A stretch of DNA of 64,000 nucleotides. Origin: Paralichthys olivaceus (taxonomy: Eukaryota > Chordata > Actinopteri > Pleuronectiformes > Paralichthyidae). Position numbers and translations under genes: made by a program. Location: contig NC_091094.1 of the NCBI RefSeq assembly GCF_024713975.1, positions 17,765,001-17,829,000 of the forward strand. Direction: 5' to 3'. Positions 22,301 through 35,800 of this stretch are shown here, one piece after another. The stretch's first letter is position 1. The number at the start of each line of letters is the position of its first letter. Under the pieces are notes generated by a model. It searched no databases, was not told the origin of the DNA, and saw only the letters and a list, made by a program, of their open reading frames with translations.

Positions 22301-23749
22301 CCTCGGCATTTCCATTATCAGTCAACTAAAAGACCTTGATCCTTCACCTGTGTAACCTGAACCAGCATGCAATGATTGTCAAGTATATATTAGCAAAACA
22401 TCATCCCATTGGTTTGTATAATCCAATAAATGTTTTTCTTTGCATTTTGATGCTAATTTAAAGACATAACTAATAAAAACTACTCATACAATAGTGTTTT
22501 ATTAAAAACCTGTGTAAAGACTCACACCTTCTTTTAGTGTTAACATGTGGTGAAGCACTGCAGTGTCTGTCAGAGCCCAGCGTGACCCACTTTCTCCACA
22601 GTCTGAACACCTGCACAACACCAGCACATCCCTGTGCACTGGTGCACTCTGGGAAAGCAGGAGTTGCAACAAAACCAGGGGGATGCTGGTGAAAAAAAAG
22701 GTGAAAAATAAGTGACAATTGCTTTTTTGTATTTTGAAATAATATATTTTGCTTTTTCATTCACTGATTTTGTTATAATGGTGAAAGAATGGTGAAAGAA
22801 TCTGCCTTCATAGCAAAACACCACATCCAGCATCAATGTATTTGAACCCTCTTACTGTCAGAGTCATCACCTTATCAGTGCATTGATCACAGGGAGCAAA
22901 AACTTTCACTCATCCATTCACATCTGTCAGAAGTGTTGGCATGTGCTTGTTATTTCTAGAATTACAGTGTTAGATAGTCAATAGCACCAGAGCTCAGTGC
23001 AGACTGAAGCTTTCTTTAGGAGCTGAGAGTGACCCAGACAGCACAAAATGCAAGGGGAGAAACAGAGAGGAAGGACGGGGGAGAACAGGATGGGGAGGGA
23101 GAAATATAAATGAGACTGGAGTTAAGGAAAAGTACTGGGTGGATGTGTTGGTGCAGATGCAGAATGCATGAGCGCACGTGAGTGGGTGTGGGGGAGCTGA
23201 AAAGAAAGGGGGTGGGGGGGCTGCAAAGCAGCCGGGAGACGATGTGAAGTTGGAGGCGACTGAAGGTGAACAGCAGAGAGGAGCAGAAATGTGCTGTGCT
23301 GACGTCAGAGAGACCGAGAGACACAAGAACCAGAGAGGAAACATGAAGAGAAGAGAGATTAACTGAGAGGCTGTGACAGAGAGAAATGAACTGGTGATAG
23401 TGAAGATGACTTATCAGGATGATTCTATATAAATACACAAAGAAAAAACAAACTGCTAAAGAGGAGAATTTTTAAATTCAAACCTGACAACAAAACAGTC
23501 ACTTGTGCATTTTCTCTGGTGTTTGCTTTAGATTTCTCTGACATTCGATCTTGACATCATGGCATCATGTTGGTTGTTCACTCCACCACTTTGCTGCCGA
23601 CTAAAATATCTCAACCACTCTGATTAATTTAGATGAATTACGATGAGGATTTGTGCAGACATACATGGTCCCGAAGGATGAACCCTGTTGAGCTGGTCCC
23701 TTCCCTGACACCATGTGAAGAAAATGTATGTATTGATCTATTTGTGTTC

Positions 23750-23915
23750 CCCTCAGTAGTCCACTGACTAGAAGGTCGGTGGTTTGATCCTCAGCTCCTC
23801 CAGTCCACATGCTAAAGTGTCTTTGGGCACTGTGTGAATATGTGTGTGTGTGTGAATGTGGTCTGTACTGTGATGCACTTTGAATGGTCGACTGCAACTA
23901 CAGTCCAGTTATTTA
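23750..23915 (+). mobile_element. tRNA-type SINE fragment
   Basis: Contains a tRNA B-box-like GGTTTGATCC, then CTCCTCCAGTCCACATGC, AAGTGTCTTTGGGCA, a TG run, and an end block ACTACAGTCCA. The same ordered blocks occur at 37218-37412 (slc6a17 intron 10). Confidence 0.6.
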
Positions 23916-26169
23916 TGCCTGTTAGTGATGCCTTATATTTAACATGTCTAATACTTTACACCTGCTAAACATCAGCACATCATAATTGTCAGGGTGGGCA
24001 TTAGTCTATGCTAGTATAACCATTAGCATGAGCACAAAGCACCATAACCGAGCCAGCCTGTTAGTCTTGTTAATTTACATGTTTCCAATAAAGTTTTACT
24101 TAAAATCTGCAAATTATCAAAGTGGGGGTGAAGCTGGAACAATAGGATAAAATTGTAAAATAAAATTGTTTAAAATAAATGTAAAGTAAACTGGAGTGAG
24201 TAACAGAGCTGAGGGTGAATGAAGGCAGAACAGAGGTGCAGCTGGGACTCTTTGGTCCTTGATAACCAGAGAGGGCAGCAGCACTGCTGCTACAGTCCCA
24301 CAGGCCTGTGAGGCTGCTCATGCAGGTCTAATAAATACCTCCAAATGTCATGTGTGTGCTACTGAGTGACACATCACTGTCCACTTAACAGATTTCCTGC
24401 AGCAACTGAGGCTGTGCTTCCTTAGTCAAGGGCAGTTTAGAAGTGGTGCTGGGAAAGTGTTTCTTTACAGTGATTTCCCCTGCAGCACGTTAGCCATGAT
24501 CAGGCCTCAGCTACATGGTTCCTTTAAACTGGCTTAATGAGAGTTTTTTTTTAATCAGATGTGGAGTGAAAGAGAGAAAAAAAAAGTTTAGGATCAAAGA
24601 AAACATAATTTCCCTTTGTCTCTTATACAGAACGCAACAGAAACTTCAGATGCTACACTTGAATAATTCCAGTAGATCCCTCATGTCTTTGCATGCTGGT
24701 ATTTTGTTGTTTTTCAGTTTATGGAGGGAGTGGTGCAGAAAGGAGAGTGATGCAGAGTCGAGACAAAGGCTGTCATATGATCCTGGGGTTGCTGTGGTAA
24801 CTGCTGCTGGTCAGCTCGAGGAAGGTGCGTCAGAATTGTCACGGCACGAGGACCTGCAGCCATGGGACCAGCTGTTTGGGAAACAGTTCCGACCCTGAGC
24901 TCGTCTTGGAGGCTTCAGTTCAACCTGAAACAGTTTGAGCAGCATCCTGCAACATGTCTTCATTAGATCCAGGGAATGTGAGACTGTGATTCAAATGTTC
25001 TGCACAGGTCAATCTGCTGTTTGGAGCCTATTAAAACTGTATTAATGTTAATTTTGCTTCACATCGATTTTAAAGCTACTTCCATATGTTGACTCTCCTC
25101 TGTCATCACCAAAACCAAACTCTGTACCGACACCTGTGTTTGATGATGAGGAGGATAAAAAACACACCTGATGAAGGCAGCTATAAGGAGGCAGACATGT
25201 GGGAACAAGGGATAAAATAAATCCATAAGGTCAGGATGAAAAATTCCCATGGTGATGATATCTTCCTCCACCATCTCAGTGGCATTAAAGAATATTCGGG
25301 CGAAAGCTGCATGATTTATGGTGCCCTGGGTGACTGTGTCTGCTGCAGTCGTGTCGCATGTCCGATGTCTCAATGGAGAAATGACCACACAGAGTGATCT
25401 GGAAGATAAGGCAGTTAGTCAGGAATTATTAGAGAGTAATGTTCACAAACAAATTAAAAAAGAGAATCCCACTTTGAATATTCAATCATGTGGTGGATTC
25501 CAATCCAAATAATGATTCTACAGCTTTAATGTTAATGTGATTCCTGAATCAAAGCTCATGACTGGGTAATAATAACACATCACCTACTTCACTAATGAAA
25601 TGTTCTTTTTTCTCACTTTCACTCCATTCTTCATGTATTATAAATGATCGTTCATTAATACATGATGAGTATTATTCATTATTATGTTGTCCTGCTGATA
25701 GAAATGTCAGATCAGACAAAACTGATTTCCTCTCTCTGCCCTCTGTGTTTTCTTGCTGATCCAGAGGAACAGTAATATCGAGGGAATCAGATATTAGAAT
25801 GTCTGGGACTTTGACGTTCATCACCCACACAGTAATTGTGTTAGGAAGAGATTCCTTAACACCAATGTGGACAGAACAAAACAAAAAAGCTCAGAAGAAA
25901 ACACTGCAACTTTTTGAGGATTACTTTTGTGTTTCCTCGTTCTATGATTATCGTACATCTCACAATACTGTTACTTTTCCGGGGGATACTTTTGACATGT
26001 GTGTCAGCGACAGGGTAACAGTAACTCAGTGCAGCATGGCTCAAGTTTTTCAGGAAGTAAATAATGCAAGGTGACTCAATATATATATTGTCAAGTAACA
26101 CAAGTATTGTAAGAGAATGCAAAATGTATTACAAAGGAACTTAAAAGTAATCTGCAAAAAATTCTCCAT

Positions 26170-26325
26170 GTGACTTCGTGTGTTTTACTCATTTGCCGTT
26201 GTGTTTCGTAATGTGCTGTTGTGTCACTGTTGTGTTTTTTAGTTTTCTTTAATTGTCATCGTGTTTTTTAAATTTGCTGTTGTGTTTTCTGCTTTGCTGT
26301 TGTGCTATGTGTTTTGCACTTCAGG
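26170..26325. repeat. degenerate minisatellite, GTGTTTTNNNTTTGCTGTT-like units
   Basis: About 7-8 imperfect units of roughly 18-22 nt carrying TTGTGTTTT and TTTGCTGTTGTG words, ending at CACTTCAGGGCCACC. Seen directly. I recall similar arrays dispersed in fish genomes; not confirmed. Confidence 0.6.
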
Positions 26326-26599
26326 GCCACCATCTTTTCACAATCATTTCACAATCATTTAGAGGATCTGGAAACTTTTGTAAATAGACAGACTTTAAAT
26401 ATGAACCTTGTAACATCAGCACTTTGTCTGTCCTGCTTTCAAAGAACCACTTTTTCTCACAAACTGCAGATGACACCAGCATCACCAACACCTCATCTGC
26501 TCACCCTGCTCCACGGTCCTGATGGAGCAGTGAAGAACCGCCTAAAATGTTCATGAATTGAGCAGCGAATGACGAGAGCTGCGTCAGAGAGCCACTTCC

Positions 26600-26994
26600 T
26601 CAGGTAGGAGTGGATAACCTTGACAAATGCGCGCACAGTTTTTTGCCCCGTCTCTTTCTCTGTCTCTCAGCTTCCCTCTGCTTCTCCCTCAGAGGTGCAC
26701 TAGTGTCAAACACCAGCACGCGTGTGTGTGTGTGTGTGTGTGGCAGAGGTGAAGATTTGTCTCTGTTAATAATGAGGAGCGGTCCGTGCGTCACGGTGCG
26801 CCCCGGACTCTCCACCCTGCGTGTCAGAGCTGGAGGCAGGGCAGCATGTGATGATCCGTCCTCCAGTGTCCTGTGAGCGCCTCAGTAGGTGAAGCAGGAG
26901 CAGCCCGGCGGATGTTTCCACGACTCTCTCCACATTAACCCTGACGGATGCAGATTAAACCCTGGATATCGTTGATCGCCATTAAAGACTTACG
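26600..26994 (+). promoter_or_regulatory. slc6a17 promoter / non-coding exon 1
   Basis: GC- and CpG-rich block ending in a donor (ACG then GTGAGG) at 26994/26995. An acceptor (TTTTCTGATGCAG) at 29709-29721 opens the exon carrying the ATG. A (GT)10 tract sits at 26722-26742. Two upstream ATGs are present near 26913 and 26948. The start of transcription cannot be placed. Confidence 0.55.
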
Positions 26995-29721
26995 GTGAGG
27001 ACTGTTTTTTATCATCTCCCCTCATGTGCATCTCTTCCCCAGTGTTATCATGTGGATTTAAAAAGGTGTAAAGTGTTTATTTCTGCATAAGTTGTTAAAA
27101 CAAAGTTTGAATAGCCCAGGGTCACGTAAATGCATGCTTTTGAAGTTGTGTATAAAATTGGTGCTCAGAGGTCAGGAAATATTCCGATGTGACCTTGATT
27201 GTGAGATAAAAAAAGACGCAGCATCACTCACAGTGAGCAGTTAAATCATAGATGGAGGAACATCAGAGGATCATCAGCATCAGCACCAGAAGTGTCACCA
27301 TGATGTTCACAATCAGTGATGTGTGTTGATGTTGCTGTGAACATCTCACAACCTGCAACTGCTCCGTTCAACTGTACTCTAGACGTAAAAGATGCTTTCA
27401 GGACAAAAAAGAACCTTTAAAGTTTATGTTTTCATGCTTTTATAGTTAATTGATATCCTAAATTTGCGTTGACAGTTGTATCAGATCAGAATAATTTATT
27501 AGTGACCACACAAATAAGTTATCTTATGGTAAAGCATGGAAATGCTCATGTCAGCGTGAAAAATTACAAAGATATTGGCAGTGGTGACACTACAACATGA
27601 TACCAGACAATATTACTTACACAGTGACATAACAGTCCATGTACAACAAGGTTGTTGCAGAGGGTTCAGAGGCCTTGGGGGAAACATTTGCAGGAATTGT
27701 CTCTTTCTTTCAATACTCTGTGATTTCCATTGTAAAACAACTGATGAGCTCCCCACGTTTGCATTAGGGTACAACTTTTACCTGGATGTCCGTGATTATA
27801 TGTTGTGTCTGACAATGAAAACCGACGTGTAAGGTTGTGTGTTCATGGTTGAAGAATGGCTGATTGTGTGACCTTGTTAGTGCTATGTGAAAACATGTGA
27901 AACATCTCTTTCCATGTTTTGTTGCTTAAAGAAATGCTTGTGTCGTATTGTCATTTAGAAATGATGCATGGCATCTGAGGTGCTGATTGTACACTTCTGA
28001 ATATGAAAGCTCACATATCCACATGAATAAGAACATTGTAACTCAAGTGACGAGTGATTCAGGAGAAACCACACAATCTCTTATTTTTGTGTGTACAGCA
28101 AATGAGCCCTCAATGCAGCCTCCACTGCTGATGTGATGTCATCTGTGAAGTTTTACTGGAGGTGATGCCCAGTATAGTGAAACCCTAACCTTGCATATTT
28201 ATGTATTATCCCTTATTCTGATGGATGCAGGGTCCCTGAAGGATCCTGGGCCTTCAGATATGGTTATATTATATGTATATGACAAGATGTTATATGTAGA
28301 TCTAAGCTAAGAAACTATTCCTCTTGAAGGTTTTTCCCTTCCATAGTAAAATGTGCTCATCTGAGCACATTTTTTTTTTAGCAGGATTACTGGTTGGGTG
28401 AGCCTATGTTTAGTATTTTTTTCATGTCTAGGAGTTGACTGATTGATATTACGTGTCTCGTGTACTGCAGTGTGGGATTGAATGACAAGACAGAAAAAAA
28501 GCAGAGATGCTGGGGCTTTACAGTTAATGGCCACAGGATTATGACGAGTTGTGAATGGTCGTGCACGGATTATTGCATCACAAGCTCATCTTGACATGCA
28601 CAGAGGAGGGAATCTGTTGTGGGATGAAAAACGAATAAACAAGGAAAGCGAATGAACATCCTGAGCAAGAAGAATGGTATTTTCTATTGGTGTTTGTAGC
28701 TTTATTGTCACAGACAGGAGTCCAGAGAGGGTTTGCGTGGATTTTAATGTTCTTGTGCGAGAATCTGCTGAGTTTGTTTTCGGCTGATGCAAGCAGCCGG
28801 TGTTGTGACGATGAAGGCCTGTGTGCATCACTGCTGTTGCATCACACTCGAGGTGCAGCATCTTCATCCAGCTCCTCTTGTCTGCTGTTCTTCTGTTTTC
28901 ACAAGGCCCTGGTGATCTTGGACTTTTGATTCTTTCTTCCTCAAGGAGAAAAGTGTGTTCAAAGAAGCTACAAGCTTTGCATTTCTGCATTCCAGTGCAT
29001 TGCAGTCTTTTTGTAATGGAGAAAGCTTTCGCTCAATAAGTAATGAGCCTACACAGGGGCTCGTGATGTGGATCAGGAGAACGCGCCATGGCACTTCATC
29101 CAGAGCATCATATTCACTTCCTCCATTACGTTTGGGTTGTACCAACCACTCTGTGAGAGGGGGGCAAGGATGGATGCTGCTGTGAGGCTTCAGGGGATTA
29201 GAGGATTTACAGGGGAAAAGCTTCACTGAAGTTAAGCTTTGCAGAACAGGGAAATTAAATAGAACAATTTGCAAGATTGGGAATTTTTTTGGAACCGGAA
29301 ACATCATGTGGTTCTTTTGAGTGTTTGCTATTTTGTGTGTGTGTGTGTGTGTATGTGTGGCTATGTGTGAAGTCCCTGAGGTTTTTTATTTTTTTATTCA
29401 GATTTACTGAGCTCATAGGTGTGATGAATGGTCTCCTGTCCTCACATCCCTCACGGTTCTGCAGAGACATATGTGTTAGCATCCAGTGTGGACGAATAAT
29501 TGTGTCAGCGATTGCGAGAATTGTTATTTAAAGATCAGAGCTGAGAAAACAAAGCTTGAAATTACATCAAATGAGCCTCATCAAGAACCTTATTTTTTTT
29601 ATTCATAAAGAAGTATATTTATAGATTTTTTGTCTAATAATGGAACATTATAACACTTTGAATTTGGATGATGTCCTTGAAATCAAATGTTCTATCCAAC
29701 CTTTCTTTTTTTCTGATGCAG
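26995..29721 (+). other. slc6a17 first (5' UTR) intron
   Basis: No separate gene supported. Holds a perfect 12-bp hairpin at 28348-28373 followed by a T run, and a (GT)n tract near 29334-29352. Several short ORFs here look like chance. Confidence 0.45.
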
Positions 29722-29875
29722 GACTGAGGCCAACACCTGAAATCCAGCTGTCACTCCTAAGTCTCCTCTTCACAGCTCCATCCATCCATCTCCATTCTTT
29801 GCATCTCTTCTCTCTGTTCCCACCAGTCTCTTTCTCTCTCCACCCCCATCCCCTTCCCGACCCTCAGCCTCCCTC

Positions 29876-32800
29876 ATGCCTAAGAACAGCAAGGTGACGC
29901 AGCGCGAGCAGAGCAATGAGCACGTCACTGAGTCGGTGGCCGACCTGCTCGCCCACGAGGAGCCGCTGGACTACAAGAGCAGCTCCCTGAACGTTGGAGG
30001 GGCAGCAGGGAAGAAGGCCCCGCAGAGAGAGGTGCCCGAGAACGATGGGCGTCCTGCCTGGAACAGCAAGCTCCAGTACATCTTGGCCCAGGTGGGCTTC
30101 TCTGTGGGACTGGGCAACGTGTGGCGCTTCCCTTACCTGTGCCAAAAGAATGGAGGAGGTGAGTTGGAGGCAAATCTGTAAGTCTCTCTGTGAGCTACAT
30201 ATGGTCATGTTAACGGGAACTATAGATAACCACACATAAAATGTAAGTTAAAATAAGACAGTGCCATTTATGTAGCCTTGTGCCTCTACAACATTGTTCA
30301 ATTCACAATAGACAGTTTAACAAAAAACTAAACTAAACGAAGTGATGTAGAAGAACCAGAGATACAGTCACTTCACGTTGTTACAACCTGGTATCTACAT
30401 TACCCACAATACAACCTGAGCACTATCACTTCAGTCAGAGATTAAAATGTATGTGTGCTATGCTACTGCAGTTAATTCAGCGACTAGACTCAAGTAGTCT
30501 ACTCGATATTATCAACTCATCAGTGGAATTAAATTGTTATAGTATGATAAAAGCTGTGTAATTGTTTCTTTCATCCATCCATGCATCCATTTACCATCCA
30601 TTATCTACACCGCTTATCCTTTTGAGGGGCGTGGTGGGGTGGGAGCCAGTCAGCTGATAGTGGGTGAGAGATGGGGCACTATCATGTCACCAGTGTAGTT
30701 GCTTTTATCCACATTTATTATTCAAAAAATAATAATTACAAAAGGAGAATTAGTAACATAAATTCCTTTTTCACAAGTTAATATTTCGATTCTGCTTATT
30801 TGTATTGTCTTTGAACGTGCTGCTCTGTCCTATTTAACATGAGTGATTTGAAATTTCTCAGACGTAAAATAAAGTCAGCTTCTTGTTTGTCTTCTCTCGG
30901 TTGAACTTTAGCATCTGATTGACCGCGATCATCACAAACATTGCATTTTCCACCCGGCACAGAACTAACAGGAGAGCGCTGCAGTGAAGGAGAGATTCCA
31001 AAAATAGCTTCACCATTGATTATTACTGGCGGCAGGGCCAGGCCCAGCAGAACCGATACTCTAATGAACAGAGGAGAGCTCGATACAAAAATGAGTGTAA
31101 CTGTACACAGAGGGAGTTTTAGTTTTGTAATCTGAGGCGTACACAGTGTAAACCATGTGTTCACTGTTGCTGAAGAACATCGTGTCACGACAGACGTGAT
31201 GCTGCCTCCATCAGACTGAGTGATTTCAGCTTTATGGCCCATGTCTGATTTATATGCAGGATTTACTGTCTGCAGGGAGGCGTCGGTGGGAGTAGACTCA
31301 CTCCCGAACCGGTCAGGTTGTGCGGCCTGGCGAGCGGCCATTTTTCACTGTGTAATTTGCTGCCAGACAGCAAATTACAGACACATTAAAAGGTCTGTGT
31401 GATTAGGAGTTATCGCTGTGTGGGCTCCTCTCTGCTTTCTTTGGTCACCTTCCCTCATCGGCCTTTCTCTTTTCTGTTTTATCACCCTCTATCATTTTTC
31501 CCCCTGTTTCATCTGTATGCCAGAGACTCTGTTATACATCATATTTATCACACGCTCTAATTTTAATATCCTATGATGAAGTGGATTTGTGAGTGAGTGA
31601 GTGCTTGAGTAAGTTGTCATCCGAGGCCTAAAACTCCTCCCTGTCATTTCCTTCTTGATTCATCCGTTCACGTCTGTGCCTCATTACTCCTCCCACTAAT
31701 TCCTACTTCTGATGTATTAATAGTAGTAGTGCATGTTTGTCTGCTATAAGTCTTTATATCCCGGATGATGACTCACCCTTCACAGAAAAAAAAAAGTTCT
31801 CCTGATTACGCCTCCCTGGATTAAGCTGCATAGAGACACATTTGGATTTCCATCAAAATTAGAAATGTACTTTAAAGAATATTAATCAGTTTACTTTGGA
31901 TATTTACATCATTCAGAAGCTGGGTGGGTAAATATATTGTAACTTGCTGAATCCCTTTATCACATTTTTCAGGTTAGATTAATTGAAAACTGTTTAATCA
32001 CTGCACTAGTCCTGAAGATATTAATACACAAATACAAAGAACCTAAACTCATCTCTTAGGAAACTTTCTACAAGGGGTAGTTGCTTGGTTGGTTGGTTGG
32101 TTGCTTGGTTGGTTGGTTGGTTGGTTGGTTTGATAGCAGGGTTACTGGAGGGGTGGGACATGGCCAAGAAAGAAATCGTAACATTTTGAGGTGTTTCTTG
32201 AGATTTTCACCAATTTCATACCAACTGATATCTGGGGCTCTTTGTGATGTTTCTATTGTATTGTATTGTTTTTTTTAATCAGGAGCATTTCCAATACTCA
32301 TTCTGTACTGTGTATATTTTTCCAGACATTTTCATTTTTCTGGTGTGTTCTGCTGAACATTTTCCTGAACACTTTGATTTAATTCCTATGACAGCTCAAT
32401 CTCAATCTGATGGTTATAGAGGTTTATTAGTTTTGTTAATTCATTCATTAATATTTAGGGGACACATTTTACATCACATACCTCATGTAGTGAGTGTACT
32501 ATGGTAAGCTCATTTTTAAGCCATCATGTTTTTCAGGTGCCTACCTGGTCCCCTACTTCATCCTCCTCCTCCTCATTGGCATCCCGCTCTTCTTCTTGGA
32601 GCTGGCGGTGGGTCAGAAGATACGACGTGGGAGCATCGGTGTGTGGAACTACGTGTGTCCCAGTCTGGGTGGAATAGGGATGTCAAGTCTGATGGTAAAG
32701 GAAGCAGCAGACATTGATTTTTCTGTAATTGTTTATCTATCATCACTGTAGCTGTGAGCTGAAGACTGCAATATTCTGCACTGTCGCAGAAAAGCAGTTT

Positions 32801-35800
32801 GACGGCAGTGTGGTGGAAAGAGAAAGTATCCATCCATCCATCTATCTATCTATCTATCTATATATATATATATATCCATCCATCCATCCATCTATCTTAT
32901 ATCACTATCATACCTCATATATATGTATGTAACTTTATATGTAGTATTGTATGTAGAAGCTAAACAACCAATTTTACAGTAAAAGACAGGATAGAGTTAC
33001 ATCTCGAGTCGCCATAACAACCATCACACTTCCTCAGCCTCTCTTGGGGCGTATGGCAGGTATTGGCGTGTCGGAGAGGGAAAGGTAGCCTTTCTTCAGA
33101 GTTGTGCTGCTCGCACAGAAGTAGCTATAAATATCTCATGGAAGATCAGTGTTGAAAAGAGAGCACTTTAATTATTCATGCTTCCCTCAACCTTATTTAG
33201 CTCCTGAATGTCCTGGCTGGCAGGACTGCTCAGAAGACTGATGGCAACATGACGTGTAGAAAGCCGCCTCATTAGCATACTTCTTTCACTTCGTCCTGAT
33301 TCTGAGATGAAATGTTGGCAGAAAACCTGATTCATTCGTAATTTATGTTAATGTATGCTGGCTCTTAATGTCACACAACAGAGTGTGTAGGCTGCTGTAA
33401 AACTACAATGGAATAGATAACAACCATCCATCTATCTTTCTTATCTATTTTTTCTATCTAGGTGTGTGGCTTTGTGGGTCTCTACTATAACGTGATCATT
33501 GGCTGGAGCATCTTCTACTTCTTCCAGTCCTTCCAGTATCCTCTGCCATGGAGCGACTGTCCAATCAGAAAGAACGGGACACTTGCCAGTAAGTGACAGT
33601 GAAGAATAGGCAAAGCAAGTTTATTTGTGTTTGTTTGTTAGTTAGCAGGATTACGCAAAAACTACTCCAACTCTTTTTTCTATTACCTAAATTAGACAGA
33701 TTGTGTTAACTTCATAATTCGATGGAAGTAATTCAGATTAAAAACCCCTGGATTTCAATGGATTGGTAGATACGATAACATCAGCCCAGCCAAGAGACAC
33801 TCAGCATATGTCTGACCCAGCAAAGGACAGAGGCTCTGTGCGTCTCATAGATGTGTAACCAGTGTAACAGGGAAAGCATGGTGATTCAACCAGACAGTAA
33901 CAATAATTATGCGGAGGACATATTGAATTCAGAAGATTTAGTTTGTCATACATCTAGAAGAAGTTTTTTTCCTGTATGTGAAGCTGTAGCGTGTTTCCAT
34001 GCAGGTTGTTTTAGTCTTTGTGCATCGGTTTAAATAAATCTGCACCATCCTGCAGAATAATGTTGAGAATCGCACTCAGCCACACAATATATATCATTTC
34101 CTCAAGGTAACAGCAGAATATATTGTGTGTGCACTGACTAGATCTCAGGTGTTGTGAATTGGAGGTTCATGCTTTGCATAGCAAGCACACAGATGACCTT
34201 GTTTAGCTCACTTGCGTCTGACGGTGTGTAAACCAGCCGAGAATTGAGATATTGACTCTGAGCAAACATTGTCGATTCAATTACTTTACTGCCCTTGTCA
34301 TCTTCCTGCTGAATCTTCACACCTCCACTTCTTTTCCCTTCGATACTCATTATCAGCTGAACTAAACCTCTGCCTCTGTCCGACTGTAAAACTCACAGTT
34401 GTGGAGCCCGAGTGTGACAAAAGCTCAGCCACGACTTATTTCTGGTACCGACAAACCCTGAACACGACCAGCACGATCGCAGAGAGCGGCGGCCTCAACG
34501 TCAAAATGACCCTGTCTCTGTTGGTGGCCTGGATCATCGTCTGTCTCGCCGTCATTAAAGGAATCGCCTCCTCTGGGAAGGTAGTGGAGTGATGGTATGA
34601 TAAGAGAAAATTATGAAAGAACAGCACTGGTCTACCTTTCCTAAATAAGTTTTCCCTCTCATGGTTTACAGGTGATGTACTTCAGCTCTCTTTTCCCCTA
34701 CGTGGTGCTCTTTTGTTTCCTTGTGAGGGGGTTAATGCTGAAGGGATCGGTGGATGGTATCGCTCACATGTTCACTCCCAAGGTTTGTTTTTCTCAATAT
34801 GAATATTTAATAATATATGAAGTGTATATGTACCAATACAATACAATACAATACACCAAATACTTATACCTTGTATCTCACAGCTGGAGAAGATGTTGGA
34901 GCCCCAGGTTTGGAGGGAAGCAGCCACCCAGGTGTTTTTCGCCCTGGGTCTGGGCTTTGGAGGAGTGATAGCTTTTTCCAGTTACAATAAGATAGACAAC
35001 AACTGTCATTTTGATGCTGTGCTCGTCTCAGTCATCAACTTCCTGACCTCCATTCTAGCCACGCTGGTGGTGTTTGCTGTGCTGGGCTTCAAGGCGAACA
35101 TCATGAACGAAAAGTGTGTCGTCGAGTGAGTACAACGCTTGCAGAGGCAGGAGTCAAAGTATAATGCTCATATTCAAGTTCTTAATTTTAATTTGGTTTA
35201 TAACTAAAAGACAAAATGACTGCTGTGAAAAGAAACGATTGGACAAATCAGAAATAATGTCTGTATGTATGGGCCAATTCATCCACCAGTTATTAAAACA
35301 TTTTTGGACCATATAGACCAATCAAACAACCAATCTTAAATGTTGATAGTAAAACAAGAAATCAAAGGAATAATTTTATCAGCATGAAACCGGTAACCCT
35401 GGGTCAAAACAAGTCCTGACAGAGAAAATACTGGAAGTAAGAATGACTGGAGGAAGTATGTGCTAGCTTAATGAATGATCTGATACGAATAAATATGTTT
35501 TACATAATAAATCCAGAGCCCTACATTATACTGACGGTTTTGAGTAAATAACTCCGAGAGCTTATAGTGAAATTTGCCGCTCCAGTGTAATTCCACCACT
35601 TTATATCACAACACAATATTTGGCTTTTCAAATTTCTTACATTGCTTATGTTTCAAGGAATTCTGAGAAGATCCTGGGGTACCTCAACTCAAACGTCCTG
35701 AGTCATGATCTCATCCCTCCGCACATGAACTTCTCCCATCTCAGCACATCAGACTATGCTGAGATGTATGGGGTCATCAAGGCAGTCAAAGAGGGCGGCT

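Larger units (their letters stand above)
19321..26590. other. intergenic between rbm15 and slc6a17
   Basis: No gene recognised. Contents seen: AT-rich sequence, a possible fragment of the dispersed repeat near 20310-20395 (GATCCAGATG, TTTGGCGAAGGT), a SINE-like element at 23750-23915, and a degenerate minisatellite at 26170-26325. KCNC4, which lies between these two genes in human as I recall, is not found here. Confidence 0.5.
30159..32536 (+). other. slc6a17 intron after coding exon 1
   Basis: Holds an antisense SINE/LINE-tail fragment at 30572-30680, an antisense 181-codon ORF (31341-30796) without recognisable domains, a 12-bp inverted repeat at 31351-31379, and a (TTGG)n-bearing dispersed repeat copy at 32075-32205. 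Confidence 0.5.

Noticed and set aside
23016-23438. Minus-strand ORFs of 116-140 codons rich in Ser, Leu and Pro
   Set aside because: They arise from a purine-rich GAGA-type tract on the plus strand; low-complexity frames without domain features.
30796-31341. Antisense ORF of 181 codons in the slc6a17 intron
   Set aside because: No recognisable domain, no splice context, and about one frame of this length is expected by chance in 64 kb. Kept only as a pointer to a possible conserved block.
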